From: a virus
IMG/VR virus record: IMGVR_UViG_3300046515_000078
Coordinates: 1-26,677 of that record
Direction: 5' to 3' (one strand)
DNA: 26,677 bases
Position 1 is the first letter of the stretch. Each line of letters starts with the position of its first letter. The notes under the pieces are model-generated. The model was given only the letters and a program-made list of their open reading frames with translations. It had not been told where the DNA came from and searched no databases. The position numbers and the translations under genes were made by a program. Positions 8,552 to 15,054 of this stretch are shown in pieces.

Positions 8552-9526
8552 ATGGCTCGCATGTCTGGCGCTTCCTGGCGCCCCATCCCGGTCAACTTCA
8601 CGAAGGGCGGCCAGGACGCCGTTTACGGTGTCGTCGTCCACATCATGGCGGGGACCCTGCCGGGGTCTGACTCGTGGTTCCGCAACCCGAAGGCGCAGGC
8701 GTCGAGCCACTTCGGTACCGGCAAGGCCGGCGCGCTGTACCAGTGGGTTGACACGAAGGACCGGGCCTGGGCGCAGGCGAACGGGAACCGGACCTGGCTC
8801 AGCGTGGAGAACGAGGGACAGGGCGGCGACACCCTGACCACGGCTCAGCTTCAGCGCAACGCGGAGGTTCTGGCCTGGGCCCACAAGGTCTACGGCGTCC
8901 CCCTCCAGTTGGCCAGCGGTCCGTCTGGCCGTGGCCTGGGCTGGCATGGCATGGGCGGGTCGGCCTGGGGTGGCCACACGTCCTGTCCGGGGTCCAAGAT
9001 CGTGGCCCAGCTTCCGGAGATTGTCCGCCGGGCGAAGGCCCTGGCCGGTCAGCCTGCGGACAGCACCCCGGCCAAGCCGTCGACCGCGGACACCTACGTG
9101 GTGAAGGCTGGGGACACCCTGTCCGGCATCGGCACGAGGCTGGGGATCGCCTGGCGGACCCTGGCCGCGCTGAACGGACTTCAGGAGCCGTTTACGCTGG
9201 CGGTCGGCCAAAAGCTGAAGGTCAGGGCCGCGGACATGCGTCCGGTCGTTGACCTCTCGAAGCTGGTTGCGGCGGCCAAGAGCAACCCGGCGGCCAAGGG
9301 GACTCCGGTCACGTACGCGGGTGTCCGGACAGTGGAGGACGCCCTTGTCCGCGCTGGCCTCCTGTCCGTGTCCGCGGCGGACGGCCACTACGGGACGGCC
9401 ACGGTCACGGCCTACGCCGGTTGGCAACGCAAGTGCGGCTACTCCGGACAGTCCGCGGACGGCATCCCCGGCATGGCCACCCTGTCCGCCCTGGCCGCCA
9501 AGTACGGCTTCCGCGTGACCGCGTGA
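8552..9526 (+). CDS. Endolysin: N-acetylmuramoyl-L-alanine amidase with LysM and C-terminal peptidoglycan-binding region
   Basis: A 324-residue cell-wall hydrolase. The ATG at 8552 is chosen because GGAGG lies at 8542-8546; an in-frame GTG at 8498 falls inside the terminator hairpin. Residues 20-165 are an amidase_2-type domain with likely zinc ligands His30 (VVHIMAG) and the His and Cys of GGHTSCPGSK near residue 147, plus a GWHGMGG segment. A LysM repeat occupies about 180-228 (TYVVKAGDTLSGIG to VGQKLKV). The last 70 residues contain VEDALVRAGLL and DGIPGMATLSAL, resembling a peptidoglycan-binding helical domain. It lacks a signal peptide, so release should depend on the small membrane proteins encoded next. 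Confidence 0.9.
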   Translation: MARMSGASWRPIPVNFTKGGQDAVYGVVVHIMAGTLPGSDSWFRNPKAQASSHFGTGKAGALYQWVDTKDRAWAQANGNRTWLSVENEGQGGDTLTTAQLQRNAEVLAWAHKVYGVPLQLASGPSGRGLGWHGMGGSAWGGHTSCPGSKIVAQLPEIVRRAKALAGQPADSTPAKPSTADTYVVKAGDTLSGIGTRLGIAWRTLAALNGLQEPFTLAVGQKLKVRAADMRPVVDLSKLVAAAKSNPAAKGTPVTYAGVRTVEDALVRAGLLSVSAADGHYGTATVTAYAGWQRKCGYSGQSADGIPGMATLSALAAKYGFRVTA

Positions 9527-9545
9527 CCGGGCGGGAGCGGACACG

Positions 9546-9788
9546 GTGAGCGATGACCGGGACCTGGGCCACGTCACGATTGGCGCTCGGGAGATCTATG
9601 ACGAACTGGTGGCCATGCGTGAGGAGTCCCGCAACTCCGGCCAGCTCCTCCAGGGAGTGGTAACCACGCTGGCCGACCACGAGACACGCATCCGGGGCAT
9701 TGAGCGCTGGAAGTACAGCCTTCCCGCGGCCCTGGTGACAGCGGTCATCTCCGCCGGAGTGACCCTCATAACGAAGTTGGGAGCCTGA
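9546..9788 (+). CDS. Small membrane protein, holin or holin accessory
   Basis: An 80-residue protein with a GTG start at 9546, 19 nt after the endolysin stop. The N-terminal 55 residues are hydrophilic and heptad-like (ELVAMREESRNSGQLLQ). A single transmembrane segment follows at about 58-77 (LPAALVTAVISAGVTLIT) behind RGIERWKYS. This layout is common among actinophage proteins encoded next to endolysins, which are annotated as holins or membrane accessory proteins. A second membrane protein follows 3 nt downstream, so the two may form a holin pair. Which one makes the lethal lesion cannot be told from sequence. Confidence 0.65.
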   Translation: MSDDRDLGHVTIGAREIYDELVAMREESRNSGQLLQGVVTTLADHETRIRGIERWKYSLPAALVTAVISAGVTLITKLGA

Positions 9789-9791
9789 TCC

Positions 9792-9947
9792 ATGGAGAAC
9801 CTGAACAAGATCCGCACCTGGGTCGCCGGCCACAAGCGCATCACGCTGGCCGTGGGCGCCCTGGCGGCGTCCCTCCTGGCGGAGTATCTGCCGGGCGTCC
9901 CTGTGGCGCCTCTGACGGCCCTGGCGCACGCCCTCCTGGGCGTCTGA
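9792..9947 (+). CDS. Small membrane protein, probable holin
   Basis: A 51-residue reading frame, starting at ATG 9792 (MENLNKIRTWVAGHK) and ending at TGA 9945-9947. A basic N-terminus is followed by one hydrophobic stretch (ITLAVGALAASLLAEYL) and a weaker C-terminal one (VPVAPLTALAHALLGV), so it may span the membrane once or twice. It starts 3 nt after the previous stop. GGGAGCC at 9779-9785 is a plausible ribosome binding site. Size, membrane segment and position after the endolysin support a holin role; no family match is claimed. The first copy of the 18-bp repeated element begins 2 nt after its stop. Confidence 0.6.
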   Translation: MENLNKIRTWVAGHKRITLAVGALAASLLAEYLPGVPVAPLTALAHALLGV

Positions 9948-9949
9948 CG

Positions 9950-9967
9950 GGGATAGGTCCTCACCTG
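9950..9967 (+). promoter_or_regulatory. 18-bp repeated intergenic element, copy 1
   Basis: GGGATAGGTCCTCACCTG, 2 nt after the holin stop and 37 nt before the dNMP kinase start. It is one of seven + strand copies in the window. The GGTCCTC inside it is the exact complement of GAGGACC at 9996-10002, the ribosome binding site of the next gene. Confidence 0.75.
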
Positions 9968-10004
9968 GTGGGCGGTGAACGCATCGCCTACCGGGGAGGA
10001 CCCC

Positions 10005-10589
10005 ATGAACAACATCGCTTTGACTGGCCTGGCCCGCGCCGGGAAGGACTCCGTGGCCGCCCGCCTGGTAGAGCACCACGGGTACGTCCGTGTGGCCTTC
10101 GCTGACAAGCTGAAGGAAGCGGCCCTGCGCACGGACCCGATCATCGACACCGCGCCGGGCCTCTACACGCACGAGCGGCGCCTGTCCGCTGTCGTGGCCG
10201 CTGTCGGCTGGGAGCGCGCGAAGGACGAGTACCCGGAGGTCCGGCGCTACCTCCAGGAGTACGGCCAGACGGTTCGTGAGATCCGGCCCACGTTCTGGAT
10301 TGAAGCGGCCATGGCCGACGTGCGCGCCGCCTGGGCCGCCGGTAAGCCAGTCGTGTTCACGGACGTGCGATACACGAACGAGGCTGACGCCCTGACGGCC
10401 GCTGGCTTCGACATCGTCCGCGTGACCCGCCCTGGCCAGACGCCAGGCGACCACGTCAGCGAGCGCCAGATGCTCGACTACCCGGCGGACAGGGAGATCG
10501 TTAACGGTGGCACGCTGGACGACCTGGCCGCCCAGGCGGACCTACTGGCCTTTCCCCAGCGCTACGTCCTGGGGGTAGACGCTGGCTAG
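10005..10589 (+). CDS. Deoxynucleoside monophosphate kinase
   Basis: A 194-residue P-loop kinase expected to phosphorylate dNMPs for phage DNA synthesis. ATG 10005 follows GGGGAGGA at 9993-10000; an in-frame GTG at 9975 would place the start inside the leader. The Walker A motif is GLARAGKDSVA (about 6-16). VRVAFADKLKEAA (about 26-38) and the lid-like region around REIRPTFWIEA fit the phage T4 gp1-like dNMP kinase fold. FTDVRYTNEADAL (about 112-124) matches the nucleotide-binding strand of this family. It is the first gene of the nucleotide and recombination region and is closed by a hairpin terminator at 10604. Confidence 0.85.
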   Translation: MNNIALTGLARAGKDSVAARLVEHHGYVRVAFADKLKEAALRTDPIIDTAPGLYTHERRLSAVVAAVGWERAKDEYPEVRRYLQEYGQTVREIRPTFWIEAAMADVRAAWAAGKPVVFTDVRYTNEADALTAAGFDIVRVTRPGQTPGDHVSERQMLDYPADREIVNGGTLDDLAAQADLLAFPQRYVLGVDAG

Positions 10590-10603
10590 ACGCATGACTG
10601 ATT

Positions 10604-10626
10604 GGGGTCCCTTCGGGGGCCCCTTT
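10604..10626 (+). terminator. Intrinsic terminator after the dNMP kinase gene
   Basis: GGGGTCCC (10604-10611) pairs with GGGGCCCC (10616-10623) around a TTCG tetraloop, followed by TTT and then TCTGCGTTC. The same TTTCTGCGTTC tail follows the terminator at 13203. Confidence 0.75.
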
Positions 10627-10707
10627 CTGCGTTCGCCAGGCGACTACATGGGGGCGCCTGCGCTATCTTGGGTCCTCCTCCACTCGTTAACGATCAAGGG
10701 ACCCCCC

Positions 10708-11631
10708 ATGCCGAAGGTCACGAACCGTCAGAAGGCTCAAGAGGTCATCGACCGTATCCCGCCGCTTATGGCGAATGGTGCGACAGCGAAGGCCCGTGAC
10801 GTGGCCCAGGAGGCCCAGTCGTACATCCTGGCGTGCCGGCCGCAGGACCGCGACGCCCTGAACGAGGCCCTGGCGGAGGCCCTGGCCACGCCTGTTCCGT
10901 CGGCAGACGTGGAGCTGAAGTCGTACCACGACGTGGAGGGCGTGGACGCCCTGGTGGACGAATGCGTGGCCCAGGCCCGCAAGGCGGTGGCCCAGGGGCT
11001 GAAGACGGCGGACATGGCCCGCACCATCGCGGAGACCCTCCTGGAGGCCCGCCTGAAGATGCCCAATAAGCATGGCCTGCCGGACATCGTCGCTGACACG
11101 AAGTTCACGAAGAACATTGCGCACGACATGTTCGTCAAGGCCAGGGAGGGCGTCACGGAGGAGGACGTGGACCGCTGGGCCACTCATCAATCCCTGGCGA
11201 AGGCTGTACGCAACCGCATGTCTGATGTCCTGGTGGCCCGCCTGCGGAGCCTGGACGAGAAGCCGGAGAACTTCCCGCTGACAGCCGTTGCGAAGGCGCA
11301 GAAGAAGTTCCCCGGCATGTCCCCCACGGAGGCCGTTTACGCCCTATACGCGGAGGCCGGCATCGATCTCCCCCGGAAGGGCCGCACGGAGCTGGCGCGG
11401 GAAGACGCCCGCAGGAAGGCGAAGGAGCTGGAGGCCGCGCGGAGCGGGACGGCGCCCTCCGATGACGTCACGGACGTGGCCGCGGAGCTGGAAGCGGTGG
11501 AGAAGCTGGAGCGGTCCATGGTCCAGTACGCCCACCGCGCTGAGAAGTTGCCGAAGGCGGACCGGGCGAAGGTCAAGGCCCGTATCAACGCAACGATTGC
11601 CACGCTGGCCGTGGAGGCGGCGAAGCTGTAG
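10708..11631 (+). CDS. Unknown Ala/Lys-rich helical protein
   Basis: A 307-residue, very hydrophilic and largely alpha-helical protein with ATG at 10708. The ribosome binding site is AAGGGACC at 10696-10703. Several stretches have heptad-like spacing (ELEAARSG, AELEAVEKLERSM), suggesting coiled coils in the last 110 residues. No catalytic motif or Cys cluster is evident. Residues around GLPDIVADTKFTKNIAHDMF and VDRWATHQSLAKAVRN could be helix-turn-helix-like, but I do not assert a DNA-binding domain. The gene stands alone between two terminators (10604 and 11647), so it is a separate transcription unit. Abundance and nucleoid-type or scaffold roles are possible but not shown. The family is not recognised. 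Confidence 0.75.
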   Translation: MPKVTNRQKAQEVIDRIPPLMANGATAKARDVAQEAQSYILACRPQDRDALNEALAEALATPVPSADVELKSYHDVEGVDALVDECVAQARKAVAQGLKTADMARTIAETLLEARLKMPNKHGLPDIVADTKFTKNIAHDMFVKAREGVTEEDVDRWATHQSLAKAVRNRMSDVLVARLRSLDEKPENFPLTAVAKAQKKFPGMSPTEAVYALYAEAGIDLPRKGRTELAREDARRKAKELEAARSGTAPSDDVTDVAAELEAVEKLERSMVQYAHRAEKLPKADRAKVKARINATIATLAVEAAKL

Positions 11632-11646
11632 CGCGGGCGCGCGCGT

Positions 11647-11682
11647 GGGGTCGGCCCTGGCGGGTCGGCCCCTTTTGCTTTT
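11647..11682 (+). terminator. Strong intrinsic terminator
   Basis: An 11-bp stem (11647-11657 with 11662-11672, two G-U pairs) around loop TGGC is followed by TTTTGCTTTT. This is the best U-tract in the window. It separates the 10708 gene from the AT-rich noncoding region. Confidence 0.9.
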
Positions 11683-11822
11683 CAGCGAAGAGCCGAAAGG
11701 CCGACTAGGTAGTTATTTTTTTAATGTCCCAGGTAAACAAATATCTCTTAATTCCTTTCGCTTCTTCGGCCTTACCCCAACTCCTGGGACAGTTCTTCGC
11801 CTTTCGGCTCCCCCTCTCCAAC
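11683..11822 (+). repeat. AT-rich noncoding region with nested inverted repeats
   Basis: This part of a 253-nt gap contains an A/T-rich core (TTATTTTTTTAATG and AAACAAATATCTCTTAATTC), unlike anything else in the window. Three inverted repeats are nested around it: GAGCCGAAAGGC (11690-11701) with GCCTTTCGGCTC (11799-11810), AAGGCCGA (11697-11704) with TCGGCCTT (11766-11773), and TGTCCCAGG (11725-11733) with CCTGGGACA (11783-11791). No convincing gene is present on either strand. Candidate roles are a replication origin, an attachment or recombination site, or a structured RNA. None is proven. Confidence 0.6.
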
Positions 11823-11840
11823 GGGATAGTTCCTCACCTG
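11823..11840 (+). promoter_or_regulatory. 18-bp repeated intergenic element, copy 2
   Basis: GGGATAGTTCCTCACCTG, 44 nt before the nuclease start at 11885 and just after the AT-rich inverted-repeat region. Its TTCCTC complements GAGGAA (11874-11879) in the downstream ribosome binding site. Confidence 0.75.
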
Positions 11841-11884
11841 CTCAGGGATGAAGGCAACCGCCACATCCCGCAGGAGGAAACCCC

Positions 11885-12736
11885 ATGGCCACCATCAACA
11901 CCCAGAAGAGCAAGGGCGCCCGTTTCTACGTGAACGACGCCCGCCCCGGCGTCTCCGTCCCCGGCGTGACCAGCATCATCTCCATGCTCCCGAAGCAAGA
12001 CTTCCTGGGCCCCTGGCAGGCCGGCATGGCCGCGGACCTGGCCATCGACTCGTTCGGCTACCTGAAGGAGATGGCCGACCGGGACCGGGCCGGAGCGCGC
12101 CGCTACATCGCCGGAGCCGCCCGCCGCTACACGGAGGTCCGGTCGAAGCTGGGCTCCCGCGCACACGACGTCTTCGAGCGGCTCATGAACGGTGAGGACG
12201 TCTCGTACGTCCACCCGGACATCACGAACCACGTCGCGCACTTCCGCTCCTTCCTGGCCGCCGTTAACCCGGAGCTGGTCCGCGCCGAAGACGTGGCCTG
12301 GTCGTACGAGCACGAGTACGCAGGCTCCTTCGATGCGATCCTCCGCGTCTGGGTGGGGGCCACGGACAAGGGCCCCGTCATCACCCCTGACCGCTCCGGC
12401 ACGCCGATCCTGGTAATGGTCGACTACAAGACGTCCAAGTCGACGTACAGCGACGTCGCGCTTCAGCTCGCTGCCTACCGCTACGCGGACGTGGTCATCG
12501 ACCCGGACGGCAACGAAGAGCCCATGCCGGAGCTGGACGCCGCTGCGGTCCTCCACATCACGGACGACCAGTGGGCGTTCAAGGGCGTGCGCGCCGATCG
12601 CGCCGTCTTCGACTCGTTCCTGACCCTGCGCAAGGTGTTCGGCTGGGTCCGTGAGGACTCGAAGGACGTCATCGGCAAGCCCCTGGCGAAGTCGGCCGGC
12701 GGCATGGTGACCGGCACCCAGCGACGCGGCAAGTGA
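11885..12736 (+). CDS. RecB/Cas4-like PD-(D/E)XK nuclease
   Basis: A 283-residue protein with ATG 11885 behind CAGGAGGAAA. The core nuclease signature is visible: YEHEYAGSFDAI (about 141-152, acidic residue of motif I/II), then MVDYKTSKS (about 178-186, the D-x-K pair of motif III) and a QLAAYRYAD motif (about 193-201), the Gln-x3-Tyr of RecB-type exonucleases. No Cys cluster for an iron-sulfur centre is visible, so it is RecB-like rather than classical Cas4. The expected role is DNA end processing in recombination or replication. It leads a short operon: the next two genes overlap by 1-4 nt. Confidence 0.8.
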   Translation: MATINTQKSKGARFYVNDARPGVSVPGVTSIISMLPKQDFLGPWQAGMAADLAIDSFGYLKEMADRDRAGARRYIAGAARRYTEVRSKLGSRAHDVFERLMNGEDVSYVHPDITNHVAHFRSFLAAVNPELVRAEDVAWSYEHEYAGSFDAILRVWVGATDKGPVITPDRSGTPILVMVDYKTSKSTYSDVALQLAAYRYADVVIDPDGNEEPMPELDAAAVLHITDDQWAFKGVRADRAVFDSFLTLRKVFGWVREDSKDVIGKPLAKSAGGMVTGTQRRGK

Positions 12737-12984
12737 TGGCCCGCAACCACGCGAACAATGGCCATGTCTTCCGCGCTGTCATCGTCAGGTCCTTCGTTAG
12801 CGGCCGTGTCCGCACAGAGACGTTCGGGCCGTATGACACTGCAGCGCCAGCGAAGGCCCTGATCACTCGTGCCAGGTACGACGCCACGGCGTCCCACGGC
12901 AGCTACAGGAACCCTGACAACGCGTTCACGGTGACGGCGCGCATTGAGTCTGCTGTCGTCGACTGGAAGGAGGCCACATCGTGA
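12736..12984 (+). CDS. Unknown small basic protein
   Basis: An 82-residue protein whose ATG at 12736 overlaps the nuclease stop in a TGATG junction; GTG 12733 would add one residue. Translation is probably coupled to the upstream gene because no clear Shine-Dalgarno exists. The sequence is basic, with predicted strands VFRAVIVRSFVSG and AFTVTARIESAVV flanking a helix-like APAKALITRARYDA. The length and strand-helix-strand pattern could suit a small binding domain, but no known family is recognised. Co-expression with the nuclease and the 12981 gene is implied by the overlaps. Confidence 0.7.
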   Translation: MARNHANNGHVFRAVIVRSFVSGRVRTETFGPYDTAAPAKALITRARYDATASHGSYRNPDNAFTVTARIESAVVDWKEATS

Positions 12985-13184
12985 ACCGCATGGAAGCCCT
13001 GGCGAAGGCCACGGAGCACGTGGACAAGCTGGCGACGAGTGCCCGCGGCTACCAGGACGGTGTCCGCTTCCCCGACAAGATCGCCGCTGTGGAGCGGCTG
13101 GCCCGTTTCCTGATGGGTGACGACGACGAGACGGAGGACGTGTCCACGATCAGCGGTGAGGACTGGTCGCTCCCGGTCCGTTAA
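12981..13184 (+). CDS. Unknown small acidic protein
   Basis: A 67-residue protein starting at GTG 12981, overlapping the previous stop by 4 nt (GTGA) with GGAGG at 12968-12972. The N-terminal half is helical (MEALAKATEHVDKLATSA) and the tail is acidic (MGDDDETEDVSTISGEDW). Acidic small phage proteins can be inhibitors or DNA mimics, but nothing specific supports that here. The TAA stop lies inside a CGTTAACG palindrome (13179-13186), followed by a terminator. Confidence 0.7.
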   Translation: MNRMEALAKATEHVDKLATSARGYQDGVRFPDKIAAVERLARFLMGDDDETEDVSTISGEDWSLPVR

Positions 13185-13202
13185 CGACTGACCCTGTCCC
13201 TT

Positions 13203-13242
13203 GGCCCCCTGGCCTGGCTTCGTGCCTGGCTGGGGGGCCTTT
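13203..13242 (+). terminator. Intrinsic terminator
   Basis: GGCCCCC (13203-13209) pairs with GGGGGCC (13233-13239), with extra GC-rich pairing inside the loop (TGGCCTGGC with GCCTGGCT), then TTT. It closes the nuclease operon and stands 10 nt before copy 3 of the repeated element. Confidence 0.75.
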
Positions 13243-13252
13243 CTGCGTTCAC

Positions 13253-13270
13253 GGGATAGGTCCTCACCTG
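13253..13270 (+). promoter_or_regulatory. 18-bp repeated intergenic element, copy 3
   Basis: GGGATAGGTCCTCACCTG, identical to copies 1 and 4. It lies directly downstream of a terminator and 42 nt before the ATG at 13313, the context expected of a promoter or of a 5'-leader element. Confidence 0.75.
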
Positions 13271-13312
13271 GCAGGCGGTGACAGCACACCCGCCCCTGGG
13301 AGGAGACACCCC

Positions 13313-13756
13313 ATGCGCGTCTATCGAGTCGGCCACGCTGAGAAGGTCCGCCGGATCGCTGCCCCTGGCCATCGTGGCTTGGTCCTGTTTCCCGCCGGCC
13401 CATACAACGGCCTGTCCGCGGTCGACGGTACGGCGGACCTGGACGACATGCAGTACGCCCATTCCTGCGGCGGGTCTGCGAAGCATCACCCTGCGCCCCA
13501 CGAAGACCCGGCCCTGGTCGACATCGCCCCCTATGAGGTCTGCGGCTTCACGTCCCTGGACGCGCTCCTGGACTGGTTTGACACCTGGCTTCGGGTCCTG
13601 GACGAAGCCGACTTCCGTGTCTGGGTTTACGACGTGCCGGACGCCTCCGTCCGCATCGGCCAGCGCTTCGGCCAGCTCGTGTTCATCGCCGCTGACGCCG
13701 TCCTGGTGGAGGACTTCCAAGTCCCGCTGGAGGACGCCCAGTTGGCCCTCTTCTGA
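13313..13756 (+). CDS. Unknown protein, single-gene unit between two 18-bp elements
   Basis: A 147-residue protein with ATG 13313 behind GGGAGGAG. It begins MRVYRVGHAEKVRR, contains GPYNG, and has a His/Cys-containing stretch MQYAHSCGGSAKHHPAPHED (about 43-62) that might bind metal. The second half is acidic with strands FRVWVYDVPD and LVFIAADAVLVEDF. I recall similar proteins of unknown function in actinophages, without any experimental role. The gene lies between copies 3 and 4 of the repeated element, so it may form its own transcript. Confidence 0.75.
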   Translation: MRVYRVGHAEKVRRIAAPGHRGLVLFPAGPYNGLSAVDGTADLDDMQYAHSCGGSAKHHPAPHEDPALVDIAPYEVCGFTSLDALLDWFDTWLRVLDEADFRVWVYDVPDASVRIGQRFGQLVFIAADAVLVEDFQVPLEDAQLALF

Positions 13757-13761
13757 CCCCG

Positions 13762-13779
13762 GGGATAGGTCCTCACCTG
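13762..13779 (+). promoter_or_regulatory. 18-bp repeated intergenic element, copy 4
   Basis: GGGATAGGTCCTCACCTG, 5 nt after the stop of the 13313 gene and 56 nt before the ATG at 13836. The sequence matches copies 1 and 3 exactly. Confidence 0.75.
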
Positions 13780-13835
13780 ACCAGAAGTGAGGCGAGAGAA
13801 CGCCCAGTCTTCGGCCCACTTCAGGAGGTACACCC

Positions 13836-14552
13836 ATGCTCGACATCTTCGCCACGGACCCGGATGCGCAGGCGGAGCGCGAGGAGCGCGAAGCGAAGTC
13901 GCAGGCCGCGAAGCGCCCGGAGTGGGCCTTCCAGTTCCGGTCCGGCAAGCGTCTGCCGAACGGCCAGCCGACGTCCCTCCGCCAGTGGCGCATCACCACT
14001 CCGAAGCTGGAGGTTGCGGAGGCCCTGAAGGAGTTGTACGGCGGCACCATCGGTGAGGCCCCGAACGGGGACTACGCGGTGGACACGGAGACCGACCGCA
14101 TCGAGGTCATCGTCAACGCCTCCAAGATCGAGTCCAAGCTCATCCAGTGGGCCGACGGCCTGCCGGTCCACGAGTGTGACGGGTCGCAGTTCCTGTCCCC
14201 GGAGGACGACAAGGGCAAGCCGTGCGGGTGCCCGCGCATCCTGGCGGAGCGCAAGGAGAAGGCCAAGCAGAGGCGCGGCCCGAAGCCGAACATCGTCGTC
14301 CCGATCCGTCTCCCGCAGGACGAAGACCTGGGCGTGGGCAAGTACACGGCCACGGCCTGGACCTTCGCGGAGGACTTCCCGTACGTCATGCAGGCGCTCG
14401 ACCGCATCAAGGGTGAGGCCCTCTGCGCGCTCACCCTGGAGTACATCGAGTGGGAGAAGAACGGCGAGATGCGCTCGTTCATCAAGCCGGTGCTTGCCAC
14501 TCTCGGCTCCTACCAGGAGGCCATCACCCAGGACCCGGAGCCGGACGCGTGA
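13836..14552 (+). CDS. phiC31 gp3-like protein (recombination directionality factor family)
   Basis: A 238-residue protein with ATG 13836 behind AGGAGG at 13822-13827. It opens MLDIFATDPDAQAERE and continues with FRSGKRLPNGQPTSLRQWRI (about 34-53) and EVAEALKELYGG, a pattern I recognise from the gp3-like RDF family of Streptomyces phages. A Cys/His cluster (HECDG near 110, KPCGCP near 128) is present, followed by LGVGKYTATAWTFAEDFPYV. In phiC31 this factor lets the serine integrase excise the prophage. Homologues also occur in phages without integrase, so a replication or DNA-binding role is possible. No integrase is in this window. The next gene overlaps its stop by 4 nt. Confidence 0.6.
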   Translation: MLDIFATDPDAQAEREEREAKSQAAKRPEWAFQFRSGKRLPNGQPTSLRQWRITTPKLEVAEALKELYGGTIGEAPNGDYAVDTETDRIEVIVNASKIESKLIQWADGLPVHECDGSQFLSPEDDKGKPCGCPRILAERKEKAKQRRGPKPNIVVPIRLPQDEDLGVGKYTATAWTFAEDFPYVMQALDRIKGEALCALTLEYIEWEKNGEMRSFIKPVLATLGSYQEAITQDPEPDA

Positions 14553-14761
14553 GCGGGGGCCACGTCTTCCCCGTGGAGACGAGACGCCAGCCGATCGTGC
14601 GGGAGCTGGGCAACATCCCTGACGCGCTGATCTCCTCCCCGCTGTGGACGTGGTCACCCAGCAACCGCAGGGACGTCCTTCACGAGCGCCGGCGCCGCTT
14701 CGGCATCGAAGACGAACGCATCGACCCCACGACTGTCACTGAGGAGGGCGACGACGCATGA
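14549..14761 (+). CDS. Unknown small basic protein
   Basis: A 70-residue protein starting at GTG 14549, overlapping the gp3-like gene in a GTGA junction, which implies translational coupling. Residues RQPIVRELGNIPDALISSPL and WTWSPSNRRDVLHERRRRFG are notably Arg-rich, then the tail is acidic (VTEEGDDA). Function is unknown. A terminator-like hairpin starts 7 nt after the TGA. Confidence 0.65.
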   Translation: MSGGHVFPVETRRQPIVRELGNIPDALISSPLWTWSPSNRRDVLHERRRRFGIEDERIDPTTVTEEGDDA

Positions 14762-14767
14762 CCCACT

Positions 14768-14797
14768 GGCCTGACCCCTGACTGGGGTTGGGCCTTT
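14768..14797 (+). terminator. Terminator-like hairpin in a conserved leader cassette
   Basis: An 11-bp stem (14768-14778 with 14784-14794, two G-U pairs), loop TGACT, then only TTT. It ends 35 nt before the next start. The downstream bases through ACACCTACG closely match those after the hairpin at 15733. Confidence 0.65.
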
Positions 14798-14832
14798 GGG
14801 CATGCCAAGACACCTACGCGAGGAGCGACACC

Positions 14833-15054
14833 GTGAAGCTCTCCACGACGAACTACCTCATTCAGGGCCGCAAGGCCGCCGCCATGGTGGCCGCCAGTGC
14901 CGCCGTCATGATGCTGTCCGCCTGCGACACGGGCCCGGAGTGCCTGGACTACACGACCCAGGTGGTCCCTCACACGACTGTCGTTAACGGCAAGGTCGTG
15001 TCTGGCACGTCTGTCGTGACCACGTGCGTGCGCTACGCCGAGGACGACAAGTGA
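14833..15054 (+). CDS. Small phage-encoded lipoprotein
   Basis: A 73-residue protein with GTG 14833 behind GCGAGGAGC; an in-frame start at 14788 lies in the upstream hairpin and is rejected. Residues 1-14 carry a basic n-region (GRK), then a hydrophobic core AAAMVAASAAVMM and a lipobox L28-S29-A30-C31. After cleavage the mature 43-residue chain would begin CDTGPECLDY and has two more Cys residues, compatible with one disulfide. It should be lipid-anchored on the outer face of the cell membrane. In other phages such lipoproteins block superinfecting phage DNA injection, so superinfection exclusion is the first hypothesis. The next gene overlaps its stop by 4 nt. Confidence 0.7.
   Translation: MKLSTTNYLIQGRKAAAMVAASAAVMMLSACDTGPECLDYTTQVVPHTTVVNGKVVSGTSVVTTCVRYAEDDK

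Noticed and set aside
10664-10669. Possible -10 box TATCTT before the 10708 gene
   Set aside because: No -35 box at the right distance and no repeated motif supports it.
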